This document shows, one piece after another, positions 21,525 through 32,176 of a DNA stretch of 64,000 bases. The DNA comes from Magicicada septendecula (Eukaryota; Arthropoda; Insecta; Hemiptera; Cicadidae), in contig CM068367.1 in assembly GCA_034769895.1 (NCBI GenBank), forward strand, positions 1,311,271,046 to 1,311,335,045, in the 5' to 3' direction. Made by a program: the position numbers and the translations under genes. Within the stretch, counting starts at the first letter, position 1. The number at the start of each line of letters is the position of its first letter. The notes beneath the pieces were generated by a model, which did not search any database, had not been told where the DNA came from, and worked only from the letters and a program-made list of their open reading frames with translations.

Positions 21525-23942
21525 ATGTGCAATCGACTACAGGTAATGGGCAACTACAATGAGGTAATAAACGACAACAATAAGGTAAGTAAAGTTTTTA
21601 AATATCTTAAGTTAAAAGTTAAATTGAAGAGGGTTTTAAGTAAAATATGGTTTAATAAACAATGTCTGGATAATAATGTTATCCCAAAGTACGCTCAAGT
21701 TAAAATTAAAAATAAGAACAGTGTAGCCAAGAAAGTAAAAGAACAAAGCGAGAAGTTGTGGATAAAACTGGAAATAAGGTCACTCTACGGCTTAATCAAT
21801 AGATATAATAGGGAATTATATGACAGACACATAGAATTGTTAAGAATATACTCGTATGTAGAGTTAGAAGAAATATTATATAATTTTGGTTTGGGATACG
21901 TAGAAAAGAAATTGGAAAATAAAAATAAAAAAATGGTAGATAAGTTAAATAAATTAATAAGAAAGAACGAAGTAAAAAAGGAACACCTCTCTAAGAATAA
22001 CTATGAAAAAAGAGTAATAAACCTTACAGAGGTGAATTTCAATACAGAAGAAAAAGAAATGTTAGCAAAAGGCTTAAAATACGCACCGCCACCAGAATTA
22101 AATCAAGAAAAAACGATTATTGAATGCGAAAGCATAATACAAAAACTAGGAAATGAAAATGATAAAAAAAGAATAAGGTGGGAAGTAGGGAATGTAGTAG
22201 ATAAAATATTTAAGAAAAGTTTGTATAATTCAAAAAATGAACAAAAAATCAAATCAACTGTAACTAAACTAAAAAATAAAATAAAGAAAAATGATATTAT
22301 AGTAACGAAGGCGGACAAAGGAAATACAATGGTACTACTGAGAAAGGACGAATACATAAAGAAAACGGAAGAATTTATAAGGGAAGGACCATACGAGGAA
22401 ATAAAGTATGATTATACAAGTAAGTACCAGTCAAGGATAAAACAAATGATGAAACAGATAACATTTATAGAAGAAAATAAGAAAAAGTATTTATTGGAAA
22501 GTAATCCAACAGCACCAACTTTTAAAAGTCAGGTTAAGATACATAAAGAAGGAAAACCAATTAGACCGATTGTTTCTTTTATTAATGCACCTATTTATAA
22601 ATTATCAAAGGAAGTTAGCAGAGTACTGAGAGAGAAATATGAATTTGGGACAAAATACAACATAGAGAATAATGTAAAATTGATAGAAAAATTAGAAAAT
22701 ATTAGGATTAATGTAAATACAAAATTGATATCACTGGATGTTAAGGACATGTTTACCAATATCACAGTAAATAAAGTTATTAAGTTAATAAACGATAATA
22801 ATATGGGAGAATACAGGTATAAAAAGCAGTTGATAAAAGTAATTAAAGAATGTGTAAATCAGAACTATTTTAGGTTTAATAACAAGTTTTATATACAGAA
22901 AAAAGGTTTACCTATGGGGTCTTCATTATCCCCTATTCTTGCTGAAATATACATGAATGATTTTGAAAAGCAATTAATAACTTCCACTAAGTATAAAGAC
23001 AATATAAAATTATGGTCTAGATACGTTGATGATGTATTAGTAATTTGGGAAGGAAGCATAGAAGAAGTGCATGAGTTTATAAATGAGGTAAATAATAAGG
23101 ATAAAAACTTACAATTTAAAGAAGAGATAGGAGGTAAGAAAATAAATTACTTAGATTTGAACATAGAAATTAAGGATAATGAGAAACTACAGTTTGGGAT
23201 ATTTAGGAAAGAGTCGTATTCTGATATAATTATACCAAGAGAGTCTTACCACCCATATAGATATAAAATGGCGGCAATCAATACATTTTGTTACAGAGCT
23301 CAGAAGTGTTTAAAAGAGACCGAATCAAAAGATAGGGAGTTAAAAACGATAAAGGGAATTGTAAGGAATAATAATTATAACACCAACATAGTGGATAAAG
23401 TTATGAAAAGGGTTAACATACAAAAAGCTAAAATAGAACCAGAACAAAAGAATTATGCAGGGTCATTGACATACATAGGTTCACATACTAGAAAAATTAT
23501 AAAATGTTTTAATAAATATGGAGTAGATTTAGCTATTAAAAAATGTGAAACGGTATTTGATAAGATAAGGAATAAGAATATAGAAAGAATTCCAGTATTA
23601 CAGAAAAGCGGAATTTATAAATTAAAATGTAAAGACTGCAACAAAGTGTACCTAGGTGAGACAGGACGAAAATTAGTATGCAGGTTGTCTGACCACAAAC
23701 GTGGAGAAGGTAATAGAACAACCAATTCGTTATATGCAAGACATTTCATAGAAGACAACCATAAGTTTGTTAATCCTTTGGAAGAATACGAAATTGTAAA
23801 AGTAGTAAATAACACAGTTGAAAGGAAGCTTAGAGAGGAGTTAGAAATATTAAAAGAAAGAGAAAAAGGGTTAGACAATTTAATTAATATTAAAATTAAA
23901 TTTGATAATGAAGAAATATTTTATAACATGATTAAGAAGTAA
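21525..23942 (+). CDS. PLE RT + GIY-YIG protein (unit 4)
   Basis: Intact 805-residue ORF, apparently identical in protein sequence to unit 1 across the regions compared (Ile387, ESKDRELKT, VDLAIK, RKLVC). DNA differences are mostly silent. Together with unit 1 it represents the most consensus-like coding sequence in the array. Confidence 0.93.
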   Translation: MCNRLQVMGNYNEVINDNNKVSKVFKYLKLKVKLKRVLSKIWFNKQCLDNNVIPKYAQVKIKNKNSVAKKVKEQSEKLWIKLEIRSLYGLINRYNRELYDRHIELLRIYSYVELEEILYNFGLGYVEKKLENKNKKMVDKLNKLIRKNEVKKEHLSKNNYEKRVINLTEVNFNTEEKEMLAKGLKYAPPPELNQEKTIIECESIIQKLGNENDKKRIRWEVGNVVDKIFKKSLYNSKNEQKIKSTVTKLKNKIKKNDIIVTKADKGNTMVLLRKDEYIKKTEEFIREGPYEEIKYDYTSKYQSRIKQMMKQITFIEENKKKYLLESNPTAPTFKSQVKIHKEGKPIRPIVSFINAPIYKLSKEVSRVLREKYEFGTKYNIENNVKLIEKLENIRINVNTKLISLDVKDMFTNITVNKVIKLINDNNMGEYRYKKQLIKVIKECVNQNYFRFNNKFYIQKKGLPMGSSLSPILAEIYMNDFEKQLITSTKYKDNIKLWSRYVDDVLVIWEGSIEEVHEFINEVNNKDKNLQFKEEIGGKKINYLDLNIEIKDNEKLQFGIFRKESYSDIIIPRESYHPYRYKMAAINTFCYRAQKCLKETESKDRELKTIKGIVRNNNYNTNIVDKVMKRVNIQKAKIEPEQKNYAGSLTYIGSHTRKIIKCFNKYGVDLAIKKCETVFDKIRNKNIERIPVLQKSGIYKLKCKDCNKVYLGETGRKLVCRLSDHKRGEGNRTTNSLYARHFIEDNHKFVNPLEEYEIVKVVNNTVERKLREELEILKEREKGLDNLINIKIKFDNEEIFYNMIKK

Positions 23943-24063
23943 ATGATAGAGGACAGATAGATAAGATTAAGAATTATTTGCATAGTACTAATTGGATGGT
24001 TAAAATAAGGGTGTGTGACTGACCCACATGTGTGGAGAGGAAGTAGGGTAAGTTTAAAAGGAT

Positions 24064-24064
<1 letters not shown>

Positions 24065-24144
<80 letters not shown>
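24065..24144 (+). repeat. (CA)n tract, PLE unit 4
   Basis: 40 uninterrupted CA units. Confidence 0.95.
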
Positions 24145-24145
<1 letters not shown>

Positions 24146-24304
24146 CACTGAAACACAAGGAATTTGCTAGAAAAATATGTAACTGCACAGATGGTGTGGG
24201 ACAGGGTTTAGGGGGTGGGGAAGGGTCATTTATATTATAGCTTGTTGTGTGTGAGCAGGGTGGGGGAGAGGGGTGAAGGGTTTGTTTTTAAAATAATTTC
24301 TGCC

Positions 24305-24354
24305 TATTCCGATCTGACGATGGGCTGTGAGGCTTGAAAGCGCTAATCGGGATA
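24305..24354 (+). ncRNA. Hammerhead-like ribozyme, unit 4/5 junction
   Basis: Consensus form as at 18421-18470. Predicted cleavage after A24345. Confidence 0.65.
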
Positions 24355-24440
24355 ATTTTTATATAGTGGTGTGCAACTGTGATCATTCTGATTGTGATTT
24401 CAACCACTAACACAAATTTCTTCATTAAACGTCTGTTAAG

Positions 24441-26850
24441 ATGTGCAATCGACTACAGGTAATGGGCAACTACAATGAGGTAATAAACGACAACAATAAG
24501 GTAAGTAAAGTTTTTAAATATCTTAAGTTAAAAGTTAAATTGAAGAGGGTTTTAAGTAAAATATGGTTTAATAAACAATGTCTGGATAATAATGTCATCC
24601 CAAAGTACGCTCAAGTTAAAATTAAAAATAAGAACAGTGTAGCCAAGAAAGTAAAAGAACAAAGCGAGAAGTTGTGGATAAAACTGGAAATAAGGTCACT
24701 CTACGGCTTAATCAATAGATATAATAGGGAATTATATGACAGACACATAGAATTGTTAAGAATATACTCGTATGTAGAGTTAGAAGAAATATTATATAAT
24801 TTTGGTTTGGGATACGTAGAAAAGAAATTGGAAAATAAAAATAAAAAAATGGTAGATAAGTTAAATAAATTAATAAGAAAGAACGAAGTAAAAAAGGAAC
24901 ACCTCTCTAAGAATAACTATGAAAAAAGAGTAATAAACCTTACAGAGGTGAATTTCAATACAGAAGAAAAAGAAATGTTAGCAAAAGGCTTAAAATACGC
25001 ACCGCCACCAGAATTAAATCAAGAAAAAACGATTATTGAATGCGAAAGCATAATACAAAAACTAGGAAATGAAAATGATAAAAAAAGAATAAGGTGGGAA
25101 GTAGGGAATGTAGTAGATAAAATATTTAAGAAAAGTTTGTATAATTCAAAAAATGAACAAAAAATCAAATCAACTGTAACTAAACTAAAGAATAAAATAA
25201 AGAAAAATGATATTATAGTTACGAAGGCGGACAAAGGAAATACAATGGTACTACTGAGAAAGGACGAATACATAAAGAAAACGGAAGAATTTATAAGGGA
25301 AGGACCATACGAGGAAATAAAGTATGATTATACAAGTAAGTACCAGTCAAGGATAAAACAAATGATGAAACAGATAACATTTATAGAAGAAAATAAGAAA
25401 AAGTATTTATTGGAAAGTAATCCAACAGCACCAACTTTTAAAAGTCAGGTTAAGATACATAAAGAAGGAAAACCAATTAGACCGATTGTTTCTTTTATTA
25501 ATGCACCTATTTATAAATTATCAAAGGAAGTTAGCAGAGTACTGAGAGAGAAATATGAATTTGGGACAAAATACAACATAGAGAATAATGTAAAATTGAT
25601 AGAAAAATTAGAAAATATTAGGATTAATGTAAATACAAAATTGATATCACTGGATGTTAAGGACATGTTTACCAATATCACAGTAAATAAAGTTATTAAG
25701 TTAATAAACGATAATAATATGGGAGAATACAGGTATAAAAAGCAGTTGATAAAAATAATTAAAGAATGTGTAAATCAGAACTATTTTAGGTTTAATAACA
25801 AGTTTTATATACAGAAAAAAGGTTTACCTATGGGGTCTTCATTATCCCCTATTCTTGCTGAAATATACATGAATGATTTTGAAAAGCAATTAATAACTTC
25901 CACTAAGTATAAAGACAATATAAAATTATGGTCTAGATACGTTGATGATGTATTAGTAATTTGGGAAGGAAGCATAGAAGAAGTTTATAAATGAGGTAAA
26001 TAATAAGGATAAAAACTTACAATTTAAAGAAGAGATAGGAGGTAAGAAAATAAATTACTTAGATTTGAACATAGAAATTAAGGATAATGAGAAACTACAG
26101 TTTGGGATATTTAGGAAAGAGTCGTATTCTGATATAATTATACCAAGAGAGTCTTACCACCCATATAGATATAAAATGGCGGCAATCAATACATTTTGTT
26201 ACAGAGCTCAGAAGTGTTTAAAAGAGACCAAATCAAAAGATAGGGAGTTAAAAAGGATAAAGGGAATTGTAAGGAATAATAATTATAACACCAACATAGT
26301 GGATAAAGTTATGAAAAGGGTTAACATACAAAAAGCTAAAATAGAACCAGAACAAAAGAATTATGCAGGGTCATTGACATACATAGGTTCACATACTAGA
26401 AAAATTATAAAATGTTTTAATAAATATGGAGTAGATATAGCTATTAAAAAATGTGAAACGGTATTTGATAAGATAAGGAATAAGAATATAGAAAGAATTC
26501 CAGTATTACAGAAAAGCGGAATTTATAAATTAAAATGTAAAGACTGCAACAAAGCGTACCTAGGTGAGACAGGACGAAAATTCGTATGCAGGTTGTCTGA
26601 CCACAAACGTGGAGAAGGTAATAGAACAACCAATTCGTTATATGCAAGACATTTCATAGAAGACAACCATAAGTTTGTTAATCCTTTGGAAGAATACGAA
26701 ATTGTAAAAGTAGTAAATAACACAGTTGAAAGGAAGCTTAGAGAGGAGTTAGAAATATTAAAAGAAAGAGAAAAAGGGTTAGACAATTTAATTAATATTA
26801 AAATTAAATTTGATAATGAAGAAATATTTTATAACATGATTAAGAAGTAA
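24441..26850 (+). pseudogene. PLE RT + GIY-YIG ORF with an 8-bp deletion (unit 5)
   Basis: The first 517 codons (24441-25994) contain the complete RT with YVDD. Then GTGCATGA is missing relative to the other units, between two GT-starting positions (AGAAGTTTATAAATGA here, AGAAGTGCATGAGTTT elsewhere). The frame shifts and ends IEEVYK-stop. The nuclease half stays open at 26065-26850 in the original frame, with TKSKDRELKR, NKAYLGE and RKFVC variants. The unit would make RT without the GIY-YIG domain. Deletion at a short direct repeat suggests slippage. Confidence 0.92.
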
Positions 26851-26971
26851 ATGATAGAGGACAGATAGATAAGATTAAGAATTATTTGCATAGTACTAAT
26901 TGGATGGTTAAAATAAGGGTGTGTGACTGACCCACATGTGTGGAGAGGAAGTAGGGTAAGTTTAAAAGGAT

Positions 26972-26974
<3 letters not shown>

Positions 26975-27017
<43 letters not shown>
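26975..27017 (+). repeat. (CA)n tract, PLE unit 5 (shortest)
   Basis: About 21 CA units after GATGCG, as in unit 0. Confidence 0.95.
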
Positions 27018-27019
<2 letters not shown>

Positions 27020-27173
27020 AAACACAAGGAATTTGCTAGAAAAATATGTAACTGTACAGATGGTGTGGGACAGGGTTTAGGGGGTGGGGAAGGGTCATTT
27101 ATATTATAGCTTGTTGTGTGTGAGCAGGGTGGGGGAGAGGGGTGAAGGGTTTGTTTTTAAAATAATTTCTGCC

Positions 27174-27223
27174 TATTCCGATCTGACGATGGGCTGTGAG
27201 GCTTGAAAGCCCTAATCGGGATA
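27174..27223 (+). ncRNA. Hammerhead-like motif, unit 5/6 junction, helix III variant
   Basis: Core is intact (CTGACGA, GAAA), but helix III reads AGCCCT instead of the palindrome AGCGCT, which weakens any dimeric pairing. Confidence 0.6.
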
Positions 27224-27309
27224 ATTTTTATATAGTGGTGTGCAACTGTGATCATTCTGATTGTGATTTCAACCACTAACACAAATTTCTTCATTAAACG
27301 TCTGTTAAG

Positions 27310-29727
27310 ATGTGCAATCGACTACAGGTAATGGGCAACTACAATGAGGTAATAAACGACAACAATAAGGTAAGTAAAGTTTTTAAATATCTTAAGTTAA
27401 AAGTTAAATTGAAGAGGGTTTTAAGTAAAATATGGTTTAATAAACAATGTCTGGATAATAATGTCATCCCAAAGTACGCTCAAGTTAAAATTAAAAATAA
27501 GAACAGTGTAGCCAAGAAAGTAAAAGAACAAAGCGAGAAGTTGCGGATAAAACTGGAAATAAGGTCACTCTACGGCTTAATCAATAGATATAATAGGGAA
27601 TTATATGACAGACACATAGAATTGTTAAGAATATACTCGTATGTAGAGTTAGAAGAAATATTATATAATTTTGGTTTGGGATACGTAGAAAAGAAATTGG
27701 AAAATAAAAATAAAAAAATGGTAGATAAGTTAAATAAATTAATAAGAAAGAACGAAGTAAAAAAGGAACACCTCTCTAAGAATAACTATGAAAAAAGAGT
27801 AATAAACCTTACAGAGGTGAATTTCAATACAGAAGAAAAAGAAATGTTAGCAAAAGGCTTAAAATACGCACCGCCACCAGAATTAAATCAAGAAAAAACG
27901 ATTATTGAATGCGAAAGCATAATACAAAAACTAGGAAATGAAAATGATAAAAAAAGAATAAGGTGGGAAGTAGGGAATGTAGTAGATAAAATATTTAAGA
28001 AAAGTTTGTATAATTCAAAAAATGAACAAAAAATCAAATCAACTGTAACTAAACTAAAGAATAAAATAAAGAAAAATGATATTATAGTTACGAAGGCGGA
28101 CAAAGGAAATACAATGGTACTACTGAGAAAGGACGAATACATAAAGAAAACGGAAGAATTTATAAGGGAAGGACCATACGAGGAAATAAAGTATGATTAT
28201 ACAAGTAAGTACCAGTCAAGGATAAAACAAATGATGAAACAGATAACATTTATAGAAGAAAATAAGAAAAAGTATTTATTGGAAAGTAATCCAACAGCAC
28301 CAACTTTTAAAAGTCAGGTTAAGATACATAAAGAAGGAAAACCAATTAGACCGATTGTTTCTTTTATTAATGCACCTATTTATAAATTATCAAAGGAAGT
28401 TAGCAGAGTACTGAGAGAGAAATATGAATTTGGGACAAAATACAACATAGAGAATAATGTAAAATTGATAGAAAAATTAGAAAATATTAGGATTAATGTA
28501 AATACAAAATTGATATCACTGGATGTTAAGGACATGTTTACCAATATCACAGTAAATAAAGTTATTAAGTTAATAAACGATAATAATATGGGAGAATACG
28601 GGTATAAAAAGCAGTTGATAAAAGTAATTAAAGAATGTGTAAATCAGAACTATTTTAGGTTTAATAACAAGTTTTATATACAGAAAAAAGGTTTACCTAT
28701 GGGGTCTTCATTATCCCCTATTCTTGCTGAAATATACATGAATGATTTTGAAAAGCAATTAATAACTTCCACTAAGTATAAAGACAATATAAAATTATGG
28801 TCTAGATACGTTGATGATGTATTAGTAATTTGGGAAGGAAGCATAGAAGAAGTGCATGAGTTTATAAATGAGGTAAATAATAAGGATAAAAACTTACAAT
28901 TTAAAGAAGAGATAGGAGGTAAGAAAATAAATTACTTAGATTTGAACATAGAAATTAAGGATAATGAGAAACTACAGTTTGGGATATTTAGGAAAGAGTC
29001 GTATTCTGATATAATTATACCAAGAGAGTCTTACCACCCATATAGATATAAAATGGCGGCAATCAATACATTTTGTTACAGAGCTCAGAAGTGTTTAAAA
29101 GAGACCAAATCAAAAGATAGGGAGTTAAAAACGATAAAGGGAATTGTAAGGAATAATAATTATAACACCAACATAGTGGATAAAGTTATGAAAAGGGTTA
29201 ACATACAAAAAGCTAAAATAGAACCAGAACAAAAGAATTATGCAGGGTCATTGACATACATAGGTTCACATACTAGAAAAATTATAAAATGTTTTAATAA
29301 ATATGGAGTAGATATAGCTATTAAAAAATGTGAAACGGTATTTGATAAGATAAGGAATAAGAATATAGAAAGAATTCCAGTATTACAGAAAAGCGGAATT
29401 TATAAATTAAAATGTAAAGACTGCAACAAAGTGTACCTAGGTGAGACAGGACGAAAATTCGTATGCAGGTTGTCTGACCACAAACGTGGAGAAGGTAATA
29501 GAACAACCAATTCGTTATATGCAAGACATTTCATAGAAGACAACCATAAGTTTGTTAATCCTTTGGAAGAATACGAAATTGTAAAAGTAGTAAATAACAC
29601 AGTTGAAAGGAAGCTTAGAGAGGAGTTAGAAATATTAAAAGAAAGAGAAAAAGGGTTAGACAATTTAATTAATATTAAAATTAAATTTGATAATGAAGAA
29701 ATATTTTATATCATGATTAAGAAGTAA
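27310..29727 (+). CDS. PLE RT + GIY-YIG protein (unit 6)
   Basis: Intact 805-residue ORF with several private substitutions: KLRIK for KLWIK (residue ~79), EYGYKK for EYRYKK (~431) and FYIMIKK for FYNMIKK at the C-terminus. The nuclease half has TKSKDRELKT, VDIAIK and RKFVC, a third combination of the array's variants. Catalytic RT and GIY-YIG residues are unchanged. The Trp-to-Arg and Arg-to-Gly changes make it the least consensus-like of the intact copies. Confidence 0.92.
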   Translation: MCNRLQVMGNYNEVINDNNKVSKVFKYLKLKVKLKRVLSKIWFNKQCLDNNVIPKYAQVKIKNKNSVAKKVKEQSEKLRIKLEIRSLYGLINRYNRELYDRHIELLRIYSYVELEEILYNFGLGYVEKKLENKNKKMVDKLNKLIRKNEVKKEHLSKNNYEKRVINLTEVNFNTEEKEMLAKGLKYAPPPELNQEKTIIECESIIQKLGNENDKKRIRWEVGNVVDKIFKKSLYNSKNEQKIKSTVTKLKNKIKKNDIIVTKADKGNTMVLLRKDEYIKKTEEFIREGPYEEIKYDYTSKYQSRIKQMMKQITFIEENKKKYLLESNPTAPTFKSQVKIHKEGKPIRPIVSFINAPIYKLSKEVSRVLREKYEFGTKYNIENNVKLIEKLENIRINVNTKLISLDVKDMFTNITVNKVIKLINDNNMGEYGYKKQLIKVIKECVNQNYFRFNNKFYIQKKGLPMGSSLSPILAEIYMNDFEKQLITSTKYKDNIKLWSRYVDDVLVIWEGSIEEVHEFINEVNNKDKNLQFKEEIGGKKINYLDLNIEIKDNEKLQFGIFRKESYSDIIIPRESYHPYRYKMAAINTFCYRAQKCLKETKSKDRELKTIKGIVRNNNYNTNIVDKVMKRVNIQKAKIEPEQKNYAGSLTYIGSHTRKIIKCFNKYGVDIAIKKCETVFDKIRNKNIERIPVLQKSGIYKLKCKDCNKVYLGETGRKFVCRLSDHKRGEGNRTTNSLYARHFIEDNHKFVNPLEEYEIVKVVNNTVERKLREELEILKEREKGLDNLINIKIKFDNEEIFYIMIKK

Positions 29728-29848
29728 ATGATAGAGGACAGATAGATAAGATTAAGAATTATTTGCGTAGTACTAATTGGATGGTTAAAATAAGGGTGTG
29801 TGACTGACCCACATGTGTGGAGAGGAAGTAGGGTAAGTTTAAAAGGAT

Positions 29849-29849
<1 letters not shown>

Positions 29850-29941
<92 letters not shown>
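29850..29941 (+). repeat. (CA)n tract, PLE unit 6
   Basis: About 46 units with two CATA interruptions. Confidence 0.95.
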
Positions 29942-30101
29942 ACACTGAAACACAAGGAATTTGCTAGAAAAATATGTAACTGTACAGATGGTGTGGGACA
30001 GGGTTTAGGGGGTGGGGAAGGGTCATTTATATTATAGCTTGTTGTGTGTGAGCAGGGTGGGGGAGAGGTGTGAAGGGTTTGTTTTTAAAATAATTTCTGC
30101 C

Positions 30102-30151
30102 TATTCCGATCTGACGATGGGCTGTGAGGTTTTAAAGCGCTAATCGGGATA
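30102..30151 (+). ncRNA. Hammerhead-like motif at the array's 3' end, core mutated
   Basis: Helix I and AGCGCT are intact. CTTGAAAG reads TTTTAAAG, so G12 is lost and helix II is weakened. Only 49 nt of the next leader follow (30143-30191) before the TSD. Confidence 0.6.
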
Positions 30152-30191
30152 ATTTTTATATAGTGGTGTGCAACTGTGATCATTCTGATTG

Positions 30192-30203
30192 TACTTTTTT
30201 GTT
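30192..30203 (+). repeat. Target-site duplication, right side of PLE array
   Basis: TACTTTTTTGTT, identical to 11271-11282. Confidence 0.9.
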
Positions 30204-31105
30204 GCCGATAACGTAGTGTTGTATATATATAAAAAATGATCCCCTCACCCTTCAACTATAATTTTCATTTATAGATAATTACCCCACCCCGTTCAACTAG
30301 CCTCTTCATTTATAGATCTACAATTTAAGAAGGTATGCACAAAATTATTTGATTCTGTTTAAATGTGCGGCAGTTATCGTTCGTCGTAGAAACAATTACT
30401 CTTGTTGAAACATAAAATGTGGCAGGTAAACTACCCCTTTCCCTTAACCGATCTTCAACAAAATCAACAGACCTTGAGTTATCTACAATTGAAGAAGGTG
30501 TGCACAAAATTATTTGATTCTGTTTAAATGTGCGGCAGTTATCATTCGTCATGAAAAAATTTCTCTTGTTACAACAAAAAATGTTGCAGGTAAACTACTC
30601 TTTCCGCATAACCAATCTTCTCCAAAATCAATAGGCCTTGAATCCTCTACAACTCAGGCAAATATGTAAAAAATTGTTTGATTCTGTTTGAATTTACGGC
30701 AGTTATCGTTCATCATGTAAGAATTTCTCTTGTTACAACAAAAAATGTTGCTGGTAAACTACCCCTTTCCCTTAACCTATCTTCACCAAAAGCAACAAGC
30801 TTTGAGTTCTCTACAAAGTAGGGATGTATGCAAAACATTATTTGATTATGTTTGAATTTACGGCAGTTATAGTTTGTCATAGAAAAAATTACCCTTGTTA
30901 AAACATAAAATGTTGCTGGTAAACTACCCCTTTCTCTTAATTGATCTTCACCAAAATCAATAAATCTTGAGTCCTCTACAATTCAGAGATGCATGCAAAA
31001 CATATTTTGATTCTGTTTGAATGTGCGGCAATTATCGTTGGTCATAGAAACAATTACTCTTATTAAAACATAAAATGTGGCAGGTAAACTACCCCTTTCC
31101 TTCTA
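30204..31105 (+). repeat. ~165-bp tandem repeat, right block
   Basis: This continues the pre-insertion locus: GCCGATAACGTAG, then CCCTTCAACTATAATTTTC, then about five ~165-bp units marked by GGTAAACTAC at about 30424, 30587, 30749, 30914 and 31081. The block ends abruptly at ~31105, where Gypsy gag sequence begins. Confidence 0.85.
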
Positions 31106-31755
31106 GGTAACTCCGGATCACTGGCCACCTGTTTTCCCCATTTCTCGTCAGCTGTTCATTGACCCGTTCCAAGAATTCCATCGGGTTTCTTTTATAAGCT
31201 TTTAAGTTGATAGCCTCCCGGTTGTCCATGGGTTGGATATGTGGAATTTTGGTTGGTCGGTTATCGACTGTTCGCTGGAGGTCCTCGATCCTCTCCTGGT
31301 TGCGTTGCCCCTGTCCACATACTTCACTTATAGCTGTGTCAACGTCTCTACATTTATTTCCGAAGTCCGTCCGTATCGACTCCATTTGGGCACGACTACT
31401 CTCTTCTACCTGCCCTATCTTGGTATCTATCCTGATCTGTAAAATGGTTTCCTTGGTTCTTCCTAATTTTTCATTTGTATCGGCTATCTCTTGCTTTCTT
31501 TCTTCATTACACTTATCTATTTTTTGGTTAATTGACATTCTCAATTCTTTCATTAATCCATTTTAAATTATCTTCATTTATTTGTCTGAACTCTTCCTTC
31601 ATTTGGTTATTATTTTCATTTATGGTTTTTCTTAAGGTTTCACTAGTACTTTCCTTAATACTGTCTATTTTTTCATTTATCAGTTTATTCTCCTCCTGAA
31701 TTTGTCTTAAACTCTCATTAGTGTTCTCGTTTTGTTTCCTTGAGTTTTCATTCAT
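31089..31755 (-). pseudogene. Gypsy-type gag fragment (element C)
   Basis: Two overlapping minus-strand frames (31755-31528 and 31553-31089) give a Glu/Lys/Asn-rich coiled-coil region, then a capsid-like block (LKAYKRNPMEFLERVNEQL). This resembles the EWENSMEFLAKVEKEIEK block of copies A and B further right. They are frameshifted relative to each other, and the protein is cut at ~31106 by the join to the tandem repeat. Only the N-terminal half of gag is left and no pol is present. Confidence 0.65.
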
Positions 31756-32154
31756 TCTTCCTTTATATTGTCTATTTTCCCATTCATTTGTTTATTGTTT
31801 TCATTTAACGATTCAAACTTTTTATTTAATTCTTCCTTGTCATCCTCTCTTTGTTCTTTAATTCCTCACTATTTTTTCTATCTTTTCCTCATTCCTTTTT
31901 AGGAATTCCATTGTGCCATCCCATCTCATTTCTTCTGTAGTCCTATTTGGTTCTGCCGGTGTTAATATTGTTTCGATTTCTTCGACTGGTGTTGCTTCTT
32001 TTTTCCATATTGATTTCCTTTCCGGCCTCCGCCGCGCGTTTCTTTGACGTGGCTCTTTTCTGCATTTTCCGTTTCTTCTAGCAGCTGCCAGCTAAAACAG
32101 GTCACCTGTAATACAATTACAATTTCCTAATACACTAATTTTTTCCCTAATTTC

Positions 32155-32174
32155 AGCGCCACGATGGGCGCCAA
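32155..32174 (-). other. Primer-binding site of Gypsy element C
   Basis: The minus strand reads TTGGCGCCCATCGTGGCGC, a typical Gypsy-type PBS, adjacent to an LTR edge beginning TGTAATAGG on the plus strand at 32177. Confidence 0.7.
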
Positions 32175-32176
32175 TT

